Source of the DNA: Istiophorus platypterus
Lineage: Eukaryota; Chordata; Actinopteri; Istiophoriformes; Istiophoridae
DNA: 64,000 nt
Direction: 5' to 3'
Assembly (NCBI GenBank): GCA_016859345.1
Contig: CM029126.1
Coordinates: 15,597,527 to 15,661,526, forward strand
Positions 20,967-35,962 of this stretch are shown in pieces. The position numbers and the translations under genes were made by a program. Every line of letters starts with the position of its first letter. Position 1 is the stretch's first letter. The notes below the pieces were generated by a model that searched no databases, had not been told where the DNA came from, and saw only the letters and a program-made list of their open reading frames with translations.

Positions 20967-22004
20967 CCAAGCAAGCAGAATGTGTATTGCCTAGAGCTGA
21001 ATGGAGCAGATCATTAAGAGGAATGGGCTGAGACATATGAGGGATTAAATCACACACAGGTAATTAAAGGAGCTGAATGGAACAGTGACACTTCACCATG
21101 GCTGCGTGAGAGTGTCTGTCAACAAAAAATTTACAATCTTGTTGTTTTTTTAGTCTGTTAACAGGAGCGTTGCAAGCCTCGCCATCGGCGCTGCTCCTGC
21201 CTCCCCATCAGGTGTCAAGTGGTTAATGCTGCCAGTTTTTGTGGCTCCTACCTCATTGTGACTGATCCCCTGGCCTGAGTCCCCTCATCCTTCTCAACCT
21301 TCCTGTGTCCTGCCGGAGGAGGAATTAAGGAGCATAAATGCAGCCTTGGCGTGTCTCTTTTGATTAACGCCGCATTTATTGCTTTGATTATGTGTAGACC
21401 ACAGTGTAACCTTTAGTTAAGGCTCTGCACTCTGGCGTGGATTTCTTGCCTTTTTTACACAACCTAATCCATATTTTCTTCCATGCCTACGCGGTGGTCG
21501 TCGAGGTTGCCAGGTCCGGGGAAGTGAAATTATTAGAGGCTATGAAATATGGAGACTCCCTGCTGCATTTGATTGACTATAGTGAGGTTGATAAGAGGAG
21601 AGAAAAAAATTCCAGCTTGCGTCATATGTGCTCAGTCACAAAGAGGTTATGAACATGAAAGGCCAGTTTCTGGGTGTATCTCTGTTTTATTTTTTCATTT
21701 TTCATGGTGTAAAATCCAATATGACACATTCAGTCCTCTGTCTCTTATGGGAACAGAATGGATGTTCACTTACCATCTGTCCCCTCTATTAGCTGTAAAT
21801 GTTGTCAACTGAGTGGTGTAATTATCCAGTGTCTCATGACTCATTTCCCAGTTTGATCTAAAGTTAAGGCAGAATATCCTTTTTGCTTATTTCAGTGGAT
21901 AAGTTAGTACTTGCTGTGAGATGAAAAGGACCGTAAAGGCATAAGAATAAGAGCTGCCATGATATTTTATAAATCGAATAGTCTTTCAGGTAAATTTATA
22001 TGCA

Positions 22005-22172
22005 AAAAGGCCATACATCAACAGGTTCCACCTTCTTAAATGTGAAGAGTTGATGCTTTTCTTTGTCATACATGATAGCAAACTGAATATCTTTGGGGTT
22101 TGGACTGTCACACAAACAAGACATGACATCACCTTTGGATGTGGGAAAAATGGATTAATCAAGAAAATAACT
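22005..22172 (+). repeat. AT-rich dispersed repeat, copy 3 (partial)
   Basis: Carries AGCAAACTGAATATCTTTGG and GGTTTGGACTGTC, then ACAAGACATGACATCACC, the family core. Confidence 0.6.
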
Positions 22173-25100
22173 GTCAGATCAGCCCACATGTGGAGGCATG
22201 TACAGGTGCACTGACACACTGATACATACAGGAAACAGATGGTAGGAAAACACTTAACAGTTTAAACAGCAGAAAGAGAAGGCTCTGCTTAAAAAGAGGG
22301 CAGACCTGTTTGTGACGTGAGCAAAATTGTTCCTTCAAAAGAATTGTCTTGACCCTACAGTACCATTTAAGTGGTCTGTTATGGCAAATAGTCGTTACGG
22401 CATTATTCATCTCATGGGGACTATACATATTGTTTCTTGTGAGTCCAGTGGATGTGTTCACTGTAATAGGCATCTTAACTGAATGGGGAGAAAAAAAGCG
22501 CATAAGATGCGTTTGTGAATATTTGAAGATGAAAAAAAAAATGTAACTTGCAGAAAATGTTGCCTTGCAACACAGAACTGCAGCAAAAACCCACAAAGTG
22601 GAAGTGTTCCCTGCAGGAGCCAGACCAACATCTGCAGATAATGGGTGAGGGGTGGTAAGGATTTGGCCCAATTCAGACTCTTGAAAAGACTAGTTGATTT
22701 CCATCTTTGTGGGATCGCGGGCAGTTATTCAGAGAGTCGATGGAAAACTTTGCAACAAGGGGGAGAAAGAGGACTGGAGGGGAAGAAAAGGGGGAGAGAA
22801 TTTTAGATAGAGAAGCTAAGAATGACAGAGGGATTTATTCAGATAGATTGTCAGGATGTTTTGTTTTCGACTGAGAACACAGCAGGACTTCAGCTGGGCT
22901 TGTGTGTGCCGGCCATTGTGCCTTCAGCACACATGAAAGGATTTTCATGTGTGCGTGCGTGTGTGTGTGATTAAACAGGGTGCCTATGAAAGGAGTCCTC
23001 TGCTCTGCAGCCATTTCTGTCTCTGATCTATAGTAATGTGAGGCTAAGTGGAGGACAGCCAGCCCCTGGATTGGCTTACTCATCCCACAAGAGTGGAAGA
23101 TGAAACATATCCATCTACTGTGTGTGTTCAAGGGATTCTGTTGGATATCAAGTGCCGTGATTGGTTCTCATCACCACTGGAAGCACGTTTCCAATCGTGG
23201 GCCTCCTCTGTCTTGAGCTGGTCACATGTCTCACATCGTTGTGATGCATCTCACCTATGTTTGTACTGTGCGTAGGGTGCAGAGGTTTTTTTTTAATTAT
23301 TGAGAAACTGCAGCCCAAACACATCTTAAGATTGTTTTTCTTTATTAATCCTGCTAAGCATCTTGCTGATCTGTTTTTACTTATTATCTATTAATGTACT
23401 GTTTCCAAATCAGTCCCAGCATTTGTGCGGTGAGCTGTGGCCTACTCAGGCAGAGGATAGTTTGCACTTCAGAAAGGTCAAGTACAGGTTGGTTACCAGG
23501 CTTCTGAGGCAGAGAAAGAGCAGCTCTTTGCTTTTGAGAACAGGGCAAATCCCCCAAAGCAGGATCATTTCTGCTGCTTGTGTCTCCTCTGTCATGTAGA
23601 TGGCCCTCCTCCATGTGCCCACACTCCTTCATGTTAAGTCTCACTGGCCAATTCTGCAGGCCCACAAAGAGCGCTGAAAAGAACCACTCGGAGGGAAATC
23701 GGGCCGATAGGAGATAATTATACATGACACTTATTAGCCTGTCAAGGTCTTTTTTTATTGTAAGTATATTATTAAGGGGTCAGGAATCAGGACGACTCCA
23801 AAAGGACAATGAGTGGGAAACCAAAAAAAAAAGAGAATTTTCTTATTTATAGAACAGTTAAAGAACCATGAAACAGCAGCCAATGAGACAATTTGGAATT
23901 AGCACGGCAGCAGCTCACCCATACACATTTCCATAAGCATTAAGGTGAAAGAAAAAAAAAGGGCTCGAGTCAAATGATTGTGGCATTATTTTGCTCGTGT
24001 TCTATGTTTGGCTGGACATTCAACAAAGAATCTTCTATTTTTCCTCATTGTTATGCTCTTTTTGGCCAGGCTCTTCAAATGTGGTTCCATCTGTTTTGCA
24101 AATGATGCATAGACCGCTTGCTATTTTAATAAACAAAACTTGCACTCTGTGTTGTATGCCATGACTGTTTTAGCATACTGAATGATGGTATACAGTATAT
24201 GAATGTATGTGTGTACATTGCCTTTTCCATTTTTGTGTATGTGTATGTGCATGTATTAATCAGCGATCTTGTTCATTAGCATCTTTGCCTGTAAGACCAG
24301 AAAATCAGGCACTTAAGTCTTGCCATGCAGGCGCTGAGTGACTCAGCCCTGACAATGATGCTAGCAGGGGCTGGAGCTGCCACCACTATGAGCTCTTTGG
24401 GGTTACTGTGACACCTTCCAGCACCCTGGAAGTGATGCCAAGACTGAGAGATTTACAGTCAGCAGCCTGCCTTGGCCTGACTCTTCATTTCCACTCCGCA
24501 GCAACAGTCAGAGTGCACACTTCCTCTCCCTCAGCCAGCTGTTATTAATGTGGTATTGATCTTTTCGAACTGCAACCAGTCCATTTTACTTAAACGTGAT
24601 CAGAGTGGCATCCCGCCTATGGCCTGCAAGTTTGATGTAGCCCGCCAGCCAGGACTTGCATGATGTAAGTGCATACGAGAAGCTGGGTCTGTTACAGAGA
24701 AACGTTAGCTTTATTGTACGGAGCAAAAGGCAGGTAAAAGTAGAAATCCTCTCAAACATAAAAGAGTGAGAACCATTTCCATAAGAAGGCTGCATATATT
24801 GCACATAAGCTATAAAATATCCTGTTGATGTACTGGTCAAAAATGACAGGAGTATTGCACTCATTATCACTTAAAAGCATATGTTTCACTTGAATGATGG
24901 ACAATGATATTTATCATTCAACACAGATGGGCTAGTGTTTATAGCCTGGATATGAAGAGGGTGAGGCTGCGTAGCTGGAGCTCACACACAGATGTGTAAT
25001 TACCCAACAAAGAAATAAGAGGGGCTGTGAGTTGCAGCCTTTGCGGTGCCTGTGTTTTCTTCCCCTGAGGTAGCGAGTCCCAGACTGCGAAAAGTGGGTC

Positions 25101-27519
25101 TGCAAGACTGATGCTGCAAGTGCTGCTCCTTATTCCCTACCCAGAGGAAAGAAATCCTCCTGAGCAGTTTATATTAACCCCACTGGCCACGTTTCGGTAC
25201 TGCACCTCTCTGTCTGTGTCAACAAAATTCCTTGTAAATGTGGTGTGTAACAAATGCTGAGGTCATGGAGTCAGGGTTCAAGATTAGACCGGGCTTGCGG
25301 TGTAGAAATCAGACCTGTTGTTGATCTGTCTGCATAGTCCTCTACATATGAAACCCCCAGTGAAATCTGAACTGCTGACCTTCTCTAAAAGTCAAAACAC
25401 TGTCTTTAGGACATTTTTCTCTGTGTCAGTGTAATGGATGCAGGCTTTAGTTGTCTTAGTACCATGATGCCTGCTCTCTAAGTGGAAGTGGTATTTCTGG
25501 TTTGACCAGTCCCTTTGGGCAAAAAAAACCCATATTCTCACAGAGACCCAGCCATGAACCTGAACACTTATCAGTCTGATGTATCTCACACTTTATTAGA
25601 CTGATATGCTTTCACATAAAGTTTATTAGGACAGTGGAAATTGAAGAGCATTAAAGTGTAACAGAGCATGGATAATGTCTAGTGTGCTGATTTAAAAGAG
25701 CACAGTATTCGAGGCCTTTACAACATGAAATCTAACGTAAATTGGGCTCTTTTAAGAAATGCCATATCTGCTCAGTTATATAGCTTCTAGCTTACATTGC
25801 GCATCCGTGTTTGCTGTTGAATTGAAGGCACTTTGTCTCTTTCTCTGCACCATAGTCTAGTGGCACAGCGGTGACACTCAGCAGTGGCGGCTGCTGTGGC
25901 TGGCGGGTTAAGGGTAGGTCATGGCAGTTGTGGTTTCACAGGTGCCAGCTGGTGGTAAATAAATCAGCAGACCGATTTCAAACCTGTCGAGCAAATACGA
26001 CACGTATGAATTACTTGATTCAAAAGCTTATTAACTAGAATGCGGTGTTGACAGACCTTGTTGGTGGCTGCGCGACATTATTGGAGGTTTTTGGGGAGTT
26101 CTTCTATGTCCTGTGGTTGTTTTAGTTGTTGGAGTTGCATAGTTTCCACTACAGTGACATGAGGGTTGCATGCAGTTTCATCACAGTTCTGTGTGGGAAA
26201 GATTACACACTAGTCTGGCAATTTTTGTTTAAAAAAAGAATAAACAAAAAAAAAAAAAAACAGAAAAAGGGTTTGTAATTTTTGTTATTATTACAGAAGG
26301 CTTGCTATCCTTATTTTACCCCGAACTACAGGCACTTTGCATAAGTATTTTGTTTATTGTTAATAGAAGCAGTGGATAGGCAGAGTATTGCAGCATGCTG
26401 TGATATGTTAGCAGCATGCTGACATCTGACCACTGGTTGTGTTGAAAAGCTTTTGTCAAGTGATGTTAGTAAAGAGAGTTGGGAAACTCAGGCAGCCCTG
26501 GATGTTTTTTTTTACTGATTCAGGTGTTGAAGTGAGCTAGAACAAAAGCAGAGTCTATTGATTTCTCAAAAACAGCCTGTCACAGCCAGCTTATTGTCTT
26601 CTTCCTCTTGAAACTCTCCTTTCGATCCTACATGACCTCCTGTCACTTTGACATGCTGCTATTTCAGCAGTTGCTCAGGGGATTGTGAGTACCTTTTTCA
26701 TAAAAAGAAACATCCCCTTCGCCCCCATGACTGTTGCACATTGTGTCGTTGCAAGATGTTACAGGGGCATGCAGTTCAGGGTTTCTTGCTCCTTACCATT
26801 TCACTCGTGTCATGGTATGCAGCACGGATCAAGTCCCCGTTAACAGCACATTCATTGAAAACAGTGTCTATTATTTATTTCTTTGGTCAAGGTGGTATCA
26901 TTGCCTGATGGCAAAGAGACATCTATATTTGCTGCCCAGTGTATTTAGACAGTGTTGTATGCAGGGTTCTACAAGGACACTAATGAAGAGAGATTGTTCC
27001 TGACCAAGAAAATATGTGCCCTTTATCCTCAGATCACTGAGCTGTTGTTGTGTTGCTCAGAAATGGGTACAGCTTGTGCCCAGGTACAAGTAATGCTTGC
27101 ACATTTACTTTTAATATTCAGCTCTGTTTATATAGATTCCAAAGAGCTGATCTGTGTCTTACCTGAATGCCAGACACAGCAGCTTTGACAAACCTTCCCC
27201 CAGGGCAGGGTCCGACAGGGTCCTCCTGCGCTGGTGTTTGCTCCGCTGCTTGGTGTTAACAGCTCGGACAGTTTAAAGACCTTTTCTTCTCCCTGTGCTG
27301 GCCCGTCAGCTCAGGCGAGGCTTGTGACGGGGAGGTGATTGTCCTAAGAGATGAAGGGCTTATGGGGTGGACTGAGGTGGGCATCGACATGATCCGGAGT
27401 GCTGGTGTGAAGACACTTTCATTTTTCCCTCTATAGAGAAACAAAAGCCATGGCATTCTGTACAGAAGACACATTGCATGTTTGTTCCAGAAGAGCTAGT
27501 CCTCCTTTGGTGGTCCTGA

Positions 27520-27663
27520 TGTTTCATGTTTCCTTTTGGTGGTGCTTTTGTTTTTTTTGGAAGTTTTTCCTTATCCGAAAGACTGGGTGTCACATGCTGT
27601 ACAGATTGTGAAGCCCATCGAGGCAAATTTGTGATTTTGGGCTGTATAAATAAAACTGACTGA
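27520..27663 (+). mobile_element. 3' end of a teleost LINE or SINE retroposon
   Basis: The stretch with CACATGCTGTACAGATTGTG, GCAAATTTGTGATTTTGGGC and TGTATAAATAAAACTGACTG has the form of a fish retroposon 3' end with a short tandem tail (TGAC). I remember this tail as very common but cannot fix the family. Confidence 0.5.
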
Positions 27664-30600
27664 CATGTCCAAACTAATGCGGCTGGATTTAAAAATGCAT
27701 CTATTTTCGGCTGTGCATCCACAATAAACTGACCTTTTTGAAAAGACTCTCCCTGGATGATTCTCAAAACTCTTGTCTCACAGTGTCACATGAACATGGG
27801 GAAAAAGACGCTTTTCAAAAATGCCAACAACACCAGTGTCAGTGTGATCTATTGTAAATCTTTGGGCTCAAGAGGCATGCTCACGGCTAGTAGAAGAGAT
27901 TTCGGTGCTCCTGTGTTTTTTTTTTGGGGGGGGGGCATTTTTGGTGTGAATGAGATACGTTTTGAGAGGGGCTAATGTGGACGAGAAGCTTTCATGCCAT
28001 TTTCAAATAGTGTGGATCTACTGTGGTGAAGGGCAGTGCACCGTTTGTGTGTCTCACATTACCACAAAGCCAGAAATATGCAAGAATGTCAAGGGAGCCC
28101 ACAGGGTGTCGTTAACAAAGAGCTTAATTCAAAACCACAAATAGTAGATTATAATTATTGCTTATCCCTTCTGTGTGTGTGTGGTGCATGAGTGGGTGCT
28201 TGTATGCACATTGGTGAGTGCTTGGGTGTGTGTTTTGTATATGTGGACAGGCCAGATTGGTGATCGTTTGTACCTGATTATGTAAATATTTGCTGAAGTC
28301 CTTTGGCTATTTTGAGCTTCCATAAATTACAACCATGTGGAAATTTGTGGTGCTTTTGTTTTACTTTTTTCCTCCATGGTGTGAAAATACTGGTGAAAAA
28401 ATTAGCACACTAAAGTCCAGGACATGTTCTTCTGATGACAAATGAATTGCACTGCAAAGATCATAAAAGCTGGACTTTGCTTAAGAAACGGACTTTGGAG
28501 CGTTAGGGAGTAGTTGGAGTACACAGTGTGTCGGGGACCTCAGAGCAGGTCTGGCCCTGGCCTTTGTCTGTGCAGACAGCTAGGGTAATTAAGAATCAGC
28601 TTAGGCCAGGATTATGACTGGAAGTAGGCTGATCACAGGGGACAGGAGAAAAGAATGGTAGTTAATATGGGTATAACTCTGCTTAGCAGTGGTATCATGT
28701 GACAATAACACAACTGACAATGGAACCCTGTTGATGCCGAGATCCCTTGCTCTGCACTAATAGGCTTTTCTCCAGATAGCTTTGTTCACCCGCAGTGTGC
28801 AGAACTGCACCTTCCTGCTTTATCATCCTTACTCACACATTGAGACTTTTTATAATTTGTCTCAACCTAATTAGAAAATGGTAATGTTTTGCTGAACACC
28901 TCCCTGAGGTATTTTAGCAGTGTTCAGATGTATTTGCCTTACACCAGCACCTTTGAAATGAAACATGCATGATTGTTCATCTCTCTTGTGAATGCACATA
29001 CGCTCTTGCTGTTTTTGAGATATTTTTGTGGAATGTAATTAATGTTCTCATTAACTGAGTGAACGAGCTGTAAGGCAGAACTAAAAGCGTGATACCCTCC
29101 GGTTCTTGCCCTCCTCTACTTTAGGAAACATTGTCACTGAAACGGATATGGATATGCCTTTGTTTGGCATGTGAAACAAGGAGTGGTTGGACAGCTACTT
29201 TCTTGCTAGTCCAGCCTTTTATTTTGAGCCGCATACAGAGGTAACCTGATGCTCGTAGCCTCTGCACCACCTCCACAAGTGAAGCCATTTGTTGCCCTTT
29301 AGAAAGGATATGGAACCAGGTCAGTGTGTCTAACAGCAGTGCTGGGAGAGGGTCTATCCAAACACAGAAAGGTTACATCAAATGGCCCATCTAACTCATG
29401 CCATTACTCTTATTTACAACAAACATTGCTGCTATCAGCTCTTCATCTATTAGAAAACATTCCTGCAGGTGGATAGTTTGCAGAATTATCAGTGCATGAT
29501 GTGACATAGCAATGCTTTGTTTTGACCTTACTGAGAGGGAGCAGGGAATTGTTTTCCACAGTCTTTAAGAGCTAATCCCATCAAGGGGGACTGCGCAGCA
29601 TGGAGAGCTAACTCAGTCATGTCTGAGGTAGCGCTGCCAGAACAAGAGGCAGACAGGAATGTGTTTGTCTGGCTAACTTGGCTTTATTTTACTCCTGACT
29701 GGGAGAGCAAAGGAGGAAACTCCTCCCACACAACTTGACTTCTTAATTCCTCTTTCTTAGCCGGGATAAGGAGCGAGTGTCTGACTCTTTGAACTCCTGT
29801 TTGTTGGTGAAAGCGGGAGATAACTTTCTGATTGGGATTCTGTGGTGGTTTGGGAAGATGCAATGGGGGCTCAGACTGTCATTATGGCAGATGAATTAAC
29901 TAGGTTTTACTGCACAGAGGAGGGTTCCTCGCTTCACTGGTTGTCTGTTGGCTTGGTTAGGCACATGTGCTCCTGGGGGAGCAGGCTCATTCAGTGCTGG
30001 AGCCATGGAACTGAGGATTTATCCCAGTCCAGTGAGTCCCTGTGGCACCACAAACTCCTGCTGAAGGATTTAAGATTGGTCTGCCTGTCTGTCTGTCTTT
30101 TTTCCACAGACTTTGGGGAGGAAGATTTTTCTTTAGTTACAATAAATGTCTGTCTGCACCTGTGATTGATACGTGCTGGTTGAAATTGAAAATGAGAGAA
30201 GTGTGGTTGAAAGGTGAGGTCAAGAGGACGTTTCATTGATAAGAAAAAGTGGTGAAAGTATTGTTTACTCTTGCTCAGCTGCTGTATGAAATAGGTATAG
30301 AATCTTGAAAACGTCGCTTTATATAAAGAGTTTATAAACTTTAATACCTTGTTAATGACTAATGAACCATTTGGATTGGCAGGTTGTGAAAAATCCCTTT
30401 GGCTAATTATCATATCTACTACTATTTACAGTATCTTAGTAAGGCATTGTAGGCTTTTTTAATTTTAATAAGTTAATACTGTAGATAGATTTTGCCCCAG
30501 CAGCCCTTTTCCAGAAGGTCAGAGGTTAAATGGTCCATAAGCGGGATTTTCCTAATGAATTAAAGAGCTAAAGAGACAAAGTAAATGTATTTCAGGAGGA

Positions 30601-31508
30601 GGATAAATGCCAGCCAGAGAGATTTTTTTATAGACTGGCATCCCAGAAGTTATCATCAGCCTTTAACTGATCAATGAAGGATTAGTAAATAATTTATTAA
30701 CCACTGAAATGGCCAATATATGAAACTTATAAACTAGTTATAATTGGAATGATATTAGAAAAATTTACCAAAATCTCTAATTTCTACTTTCTTCAAGATC
30801 AGAGGTTTGCACACTGGGAGGTGCATCTTCCCAGTGGTGTGCTAGAGATTTGCATACATTGGTATGGAGGTAGAGATGAAGGGCAAAGATACTTGCTGTG
30901 ATGAAAGGCACAGGTGCATGCCGATGTTCTAAAAACAACTGGGTGTTAGCTGTCGCAGTTTGGCCACTAATTTGCCCTGAACTGTCAGCAGTTGGAGCCA
31001 TAGCAGTAGCTGTGACACAGAGCTCATGGAGGCATTTATAGTATTTTAAAACCATCATCACCCTGTTGCAGCAATTTGCATTCAAAATCGCGCTCCTTAG
31101 ACTTTCTGAAGATATCATGATCTCTGAAGACCATGGCAAAGTAACATCTATGAACGCCGCTTAGAAGTCAGAGAAACAAGATGCTCCATATAACTCCAGA
31201 GCTTGCCAAGAAAATCATGTTTTTGAGTTTTCTTCAGTATTAAAATAATCAAGTCATAGAATTATATTTCCATAAGTATATTGCAAACAGGAACTGCTAA
31301 TAGCTAAGTTGTCTTACTTTTAATGGTAAAATTTGTTAAAATGTAAACAAATATAGGCAGGTATGCCAATTTTGTTATGGTGGGGGGCCCCAAAGTGTTA
31401 ACCCCTGGTCAGGATAATTTACACAAGTTTAGTATTTTTTTAAAAAAGTTTTCCTTGGCTAAACATGAATCTACAGCTTCAGCCAAAGGGGCTAAAACCC
31501 AATCCCAA

Positions 31509-31509
31509 T

Positions 31510-31567
<58 letters not shown>
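31509..31567. repeat. (TAA)n microsatellite
   Basis: About 19 tandem TAA units. Confidence 0.96.
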
Positions 31568-33536
31568 GTGATAATCCCAATAATCAAGCTAGTTTTAGTG
31601 ATTGTAGCTAAACACTGAATGCGTTTGCTTTACAGTAATCAGTCGCCATCTGTTTGTTTCTCTTGAAGGCTTTTATTGTGAAGCAGCTACAGAAAGTGTT
31701 GAGTCTGGCTGACTGGGAGACGACCATGGAAAAGCATCTGCTTTCTCACAGCTGCTGTCTGCTGCTCTTTTTCATGAGCCATATCTAGTCATTGGGATGT
31801 TTTGCACATTGCTTTTTTTTTCTCTTTTATGTTTCGCTCATAAAATTTAATATTGGATGATAATGATATTTTCTGAAAATGCCCCGATTGGCCTTGGCCT
31901 GTGATCCACTAAGGACCCTATTATCATTTATTTATTTATTTTCAAAACTCATCTTAAGCTCTTTTATATGATGTCTCACATACACTATGTAACATCTCAA
32001 ACTACCGGTCATTTTTGAAGGGCCATTTAATGCTCTCTAACAATTTCCCATGTTGAGTTGGTCCTGTGATTCCTGTCATAAACTCAGCCTGAACACATTT
32101 TCTTAGACATGGCTTTCACATCCATCCCTGTGTCAAGGAGCTTTTTTGCTTTTAATTTCTCTTTTCATTGCTCCTCCCTTCCATCCTGCGTTTATAACCA
32201 TTCTCCGTGTTTCCTCTCCATCTTTGTCCTTGTCCTCTCAGCCTTAAGGCTTTTTGGGTATCTACAGTATGCTTAGTGTTTCTGGGAAGGTTTTCAGTAT
32301 TCTAGGCAGGGCATGAGCTCAAAGCAGAACTGTCTTTGAGTGTGTGTCTACCTGCCTCCCCAGGCACTCATTAAGCTGGTGTGTGAAGGTGTGTGTTTCC
32401 GGAGGCTATGGGGGGGGAACATGTGCGCATGCGGAGGTTAAAAGGCCCCCGACAGAGACATAATTTCCCAGCCTGGGGCGATGGGAGAAGGTAACTTCAT
32501 TAGCCAGTTCCCGCTGTACAGATTAACTCGATTATACTAACCAAGTCTTGATGGCGACAGTGGAGCAGAGTACAAATGTCACACCTGGAATAAAAATATG
32601 TGCATGTTTTTTTTTTTTGGTAGTGGTGTGTGTGTATGTGTGTTGGCACTGTGTGTGGGTGGATTTATGTGATGTGGGGGGGTCGATTGATACACTTGGA
32701 GCATCTAGCTGCTGTGTAATTTCTAAAGTGACTCATCTTACAATAATGAGCATGTACAGATCTAGAAACCCCTTTCTATAATTTGGTTGATGGTAGTCAC
32801 GCTTTCAGGCACACGATACCTTTGTTTTGCCCCTCAACCCTTATCATTGTCTTTGTCTTTTTTTTTTTTTTTTTACATTCCTGCCTTACTAACACAAAGC
32901 ATAACTATCAGGTTTTCCCACTCAGACTTTATCTGCAATATCAGTAAACCTATCTTTTACGCATAATATGCACAAACATTTGCAGTCATGCATAGTCACA
33001 CACTTGCCCTTTCATTACTCGGAGGGCAAACAACATTAACCTCTTTTAACCTGAATTGATCCACAGCACCTCTTGACTTGACTCAGTTTGTATCATTCAC
33101 TGGAAGCAGTTCGGTTGCTATATCTTCATGGGCATTTTTGCAGTCTTGTTCCTTCCATTCTTTAAGACTTTATTGACCAGAAAATAGAGGAATTTTTTTC
33201 TTCCTTGGGCTGGTTAGATTAGACCTGTCTAAGCCTTCCAAACGAAACTGTATGCTTCAGATTAAACACTTTAAATCTCGTGAGGGAGCTATCTTGAAGG
33301 CCACTTTCATGAATTGTCTTGCCTCTTATCCTGTAATGAATTGTAATGGCTTTGTGTCTGCACTCACCTGTTGGAAGAGAACTTTTTTTTTCTCTCTGAC
33401 TGTGTGTATGTATGTTCTGTATTTTCCACTCACACTGCTATAACATAACATTCATAAAACCAGGCTTCAGTGGCAGTGCAGATTAAAAGGTATTCCTAAG
33501 CCCTCTGCCAGACTCCCTGTGAGGTTTTTTTTCCAC

Positions 33537-33618
33537 ACACAAAGACACACACACCCACACAAACACACCCAGACACACACATACACACACACGCGCGCAC
33601 ACACACACTACACACACT
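33537..33618. repeat. Imperfect (CA)n microsatellite
   Basis: CA-rich run with AGA, CCA and CGCG interruptions. Confidence 0.85.
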
Positions 33619-34659
33619 CTGGCTTGTCAGCTCCCCAGTCATGTATCCCGGTCAAGGCAAAGAATTGAATTGTCTTTGTGTGTTTGTGGGGGTCGGGTGT
33701 TTCGGGGAACGCACCATCTCACATGTCCTGATGACAGCCACCCTGTTGGTGATTCAGAGGGATTCTGCAGAGCTGCAGCTTTGATAAAATGTTTGCAGGA
33801 AACGAGGACAACTGAGCCCAGTGCAATCTTTATAGAGACAAAACATGTTCCTCATGAAAATGAAGTTGTCCTGGAAATGATGGCTGGAAAGGTGTTTTGG
33901 GGGTAATTTTTCTTTCCTCTGTCACTGCTCAGCTAAGATAAGAGATTTTGATGCTGCAGTGTAAAAGATGACGTAGAAACGTGTGTTAACAAGTGCAGAT
34001 CATAATTTCAGGGAAATTACAGTTTTTGAATTCCTCCAGTCATCACCATTTTTCGTGGCACCGTGTGTGGCACAAGTTCACAGTAGAGTCACCAGGCAGC
34101 AGCAAACCTCGACAAAGGCAGACACTCAGGAACATCATTAGTAGTTATATCAACATGAAAGCTAATAACTCACTGTGCCATGTGATTATCTCAGCAGCCA
34201 CTACATTCACATTGTTTTGGCCTCTAGCAGTGGCAGGGTGGAGAGCTTCCTGTTGCAGGTCCTGTTGCTACCTTTTCAGAGCTGGCTGCATGGAGAAATA
34301 CTGCCCTCTTTCTATGGCCTTTGATAAAATCATCTAAATCATGAAAAATAACTGCTCTCCCCCTGGAAATCCAGCTATGAATGGTCACGTGATCGAGACT
34401 GGCTTTTTCTATTGCCTGAAAATAGGTTCATATCAGCAGCACAGGGCCAAGATACAGAGAGCAGTTTCTGCAGCAGGTTGGACAATGGTCTTTTGGCTTT
34501 TCATGTCACTGGACTATGGGCTGCAGCTCTGGTAAAGACACTGTACACTGTAAGATGATTCTGCTATAGGGATTCTGCTTTATCTCTGTTTGTATTGGAC
34601 CATTTCATGCCACTCAATGAGCAGTTTTGGGTTTTTTTGGCAATGTTGGATTTATAAGG

Positions 34660-34990
34660 TTGGTTAATTCTTCAGTATAAAGAAGGATGTTGATTTTGAA
34701 TTATCTATTTGATGACAAATTGATTAGTCACTTAACATAAAATGAGTTGGCAGTTGTGTATCAATAGGTTCATTTTTAAGTAATTTATCAAGCAAAAATA
34801 CTAAATATCCTCTAGCTATGCGTTTGAAAATTGTCTCTTTCCCTTTTTTAAGAATGTATAATAAATTAAATATCTGTACACAAAAGAAACAATATGATGA
34901 TTTATAATGGGTATTTTTTTCTCTTTTATAGCATTTTAAAGACTTAAGCGATTCTTTTGATTAATATACTGTAACATTTATCAAGAGAGA
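34660..34990 (+). repeat. AT-rich dispersed repeat, copy 4 (diverged)
   Basis: Weak match: GATGACAAATTGATTAGTCA and AAATTAAATATCTGTACA, plus the general layout. Low certainty. Confidence 0.35.
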
Positions 34991-35129
34991 AATAATTAGT
35001 TTTCTTTGATGCATATATAAATTGTAAAATTGAATTGTAAAATTTCATCTACTTTGATAGATATTTTTAACCATATTGCCAGTTGTTATGGGGTGTATAT
35101 TTATCATGCAGAATCATATCACAACTTGC

Positions 35130-35440
35130 ATTGCAACCAACAATTATTTCAGTTATCGATTAATTTGAAGGTTATTTTTTTTATTCAGTCTGTAAAACAT
35201 TAGAGAACAGGGAAAAATGCCTGTGAATGCTGCTGAAAATTGTTCCAGAGCTCAGGGTGAAGTCATCAAATGACTTGTTTAGTCAAAAACCCAAAAATAA
35301 TCAATTTACAGTCATGTAAGAAAAGGAAATGCTCCTAAATCTCCCATTTGAGAAGCTTTGAGAAGAAAAAGTACTTAAATGATTAATTGATTAACAAATA
35401 GTTGAAAGTTCATTTTCTTTCCTTCAATTAATTGACTAAC
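35130..35440 (-). repeat. AT-rich dispersed repeat, copy 5
   Basis: CAACAATTATTTCAGTTATC, then GTGAAGTCATCAAATGACTT and AGTCAAAAACCCAAAAATAA, with GATTAATTGATTAAC at the end. Opposite orientation to copies 2-4. Confidence 0.6.
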
Positions 35441-35913
35441 TGTTGCATCTTAAATCCCAACACACATCTACACATCTATATTCTCCCTCGCTTTTCTCTG
35501 TCTTTTACACAGATATTGTGGTTAAAAAGAAAGCTGTTATCTCAGCAATGGTGTAGCTCACACCATTTGTGCTCTAGCAGAGCAATGTGTTCAGTTGGGG
35601 CCTGAGGGAAGAGGATTAAAATGAAAATATTGTGGAGCGCTCCTTTAGTATCTACCAGAGGTTTCCCCAGATGCACTGTGCATCGACCACCTGGTCCCAT
35701 AGCTTCTTTTAACCCTCCTCTCGCTCCGCCATACTCTGCCGAAGTCATTTTTACCTGGAGGAGGATTGAGCAAAGGTGGTTAGAAGAAGAGTTTGGCAAT
35801 GCTGTTATGGCTGGTCAAGCTTTGGTTCCTATTGTCATACTTTCTTTTCAAACATTGGTCCATCCACACCTCGATTGATCGGATCCCTTAATCTGACACT
35901 ATTTAAACTTGTA

Positions 35914-35944
<31 letters not shown>

Positions 35945-35962
35945 ACAAACACACACACATAG
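35914..35962. repeat. Poly(C) followed by (CA)n
   Basis: 17 cytosines in a row, directly followed by a CA repeat. The exact length is likely uncertain in the assembly. Confidence 0.93.

Noticed and set aside
29842..30165. 107-codon plus-strand frame as a possible next ptpru-like exon
   Set aside because: No MAM, Ig or other extracellular-domain features and no suitable acceptor phase.
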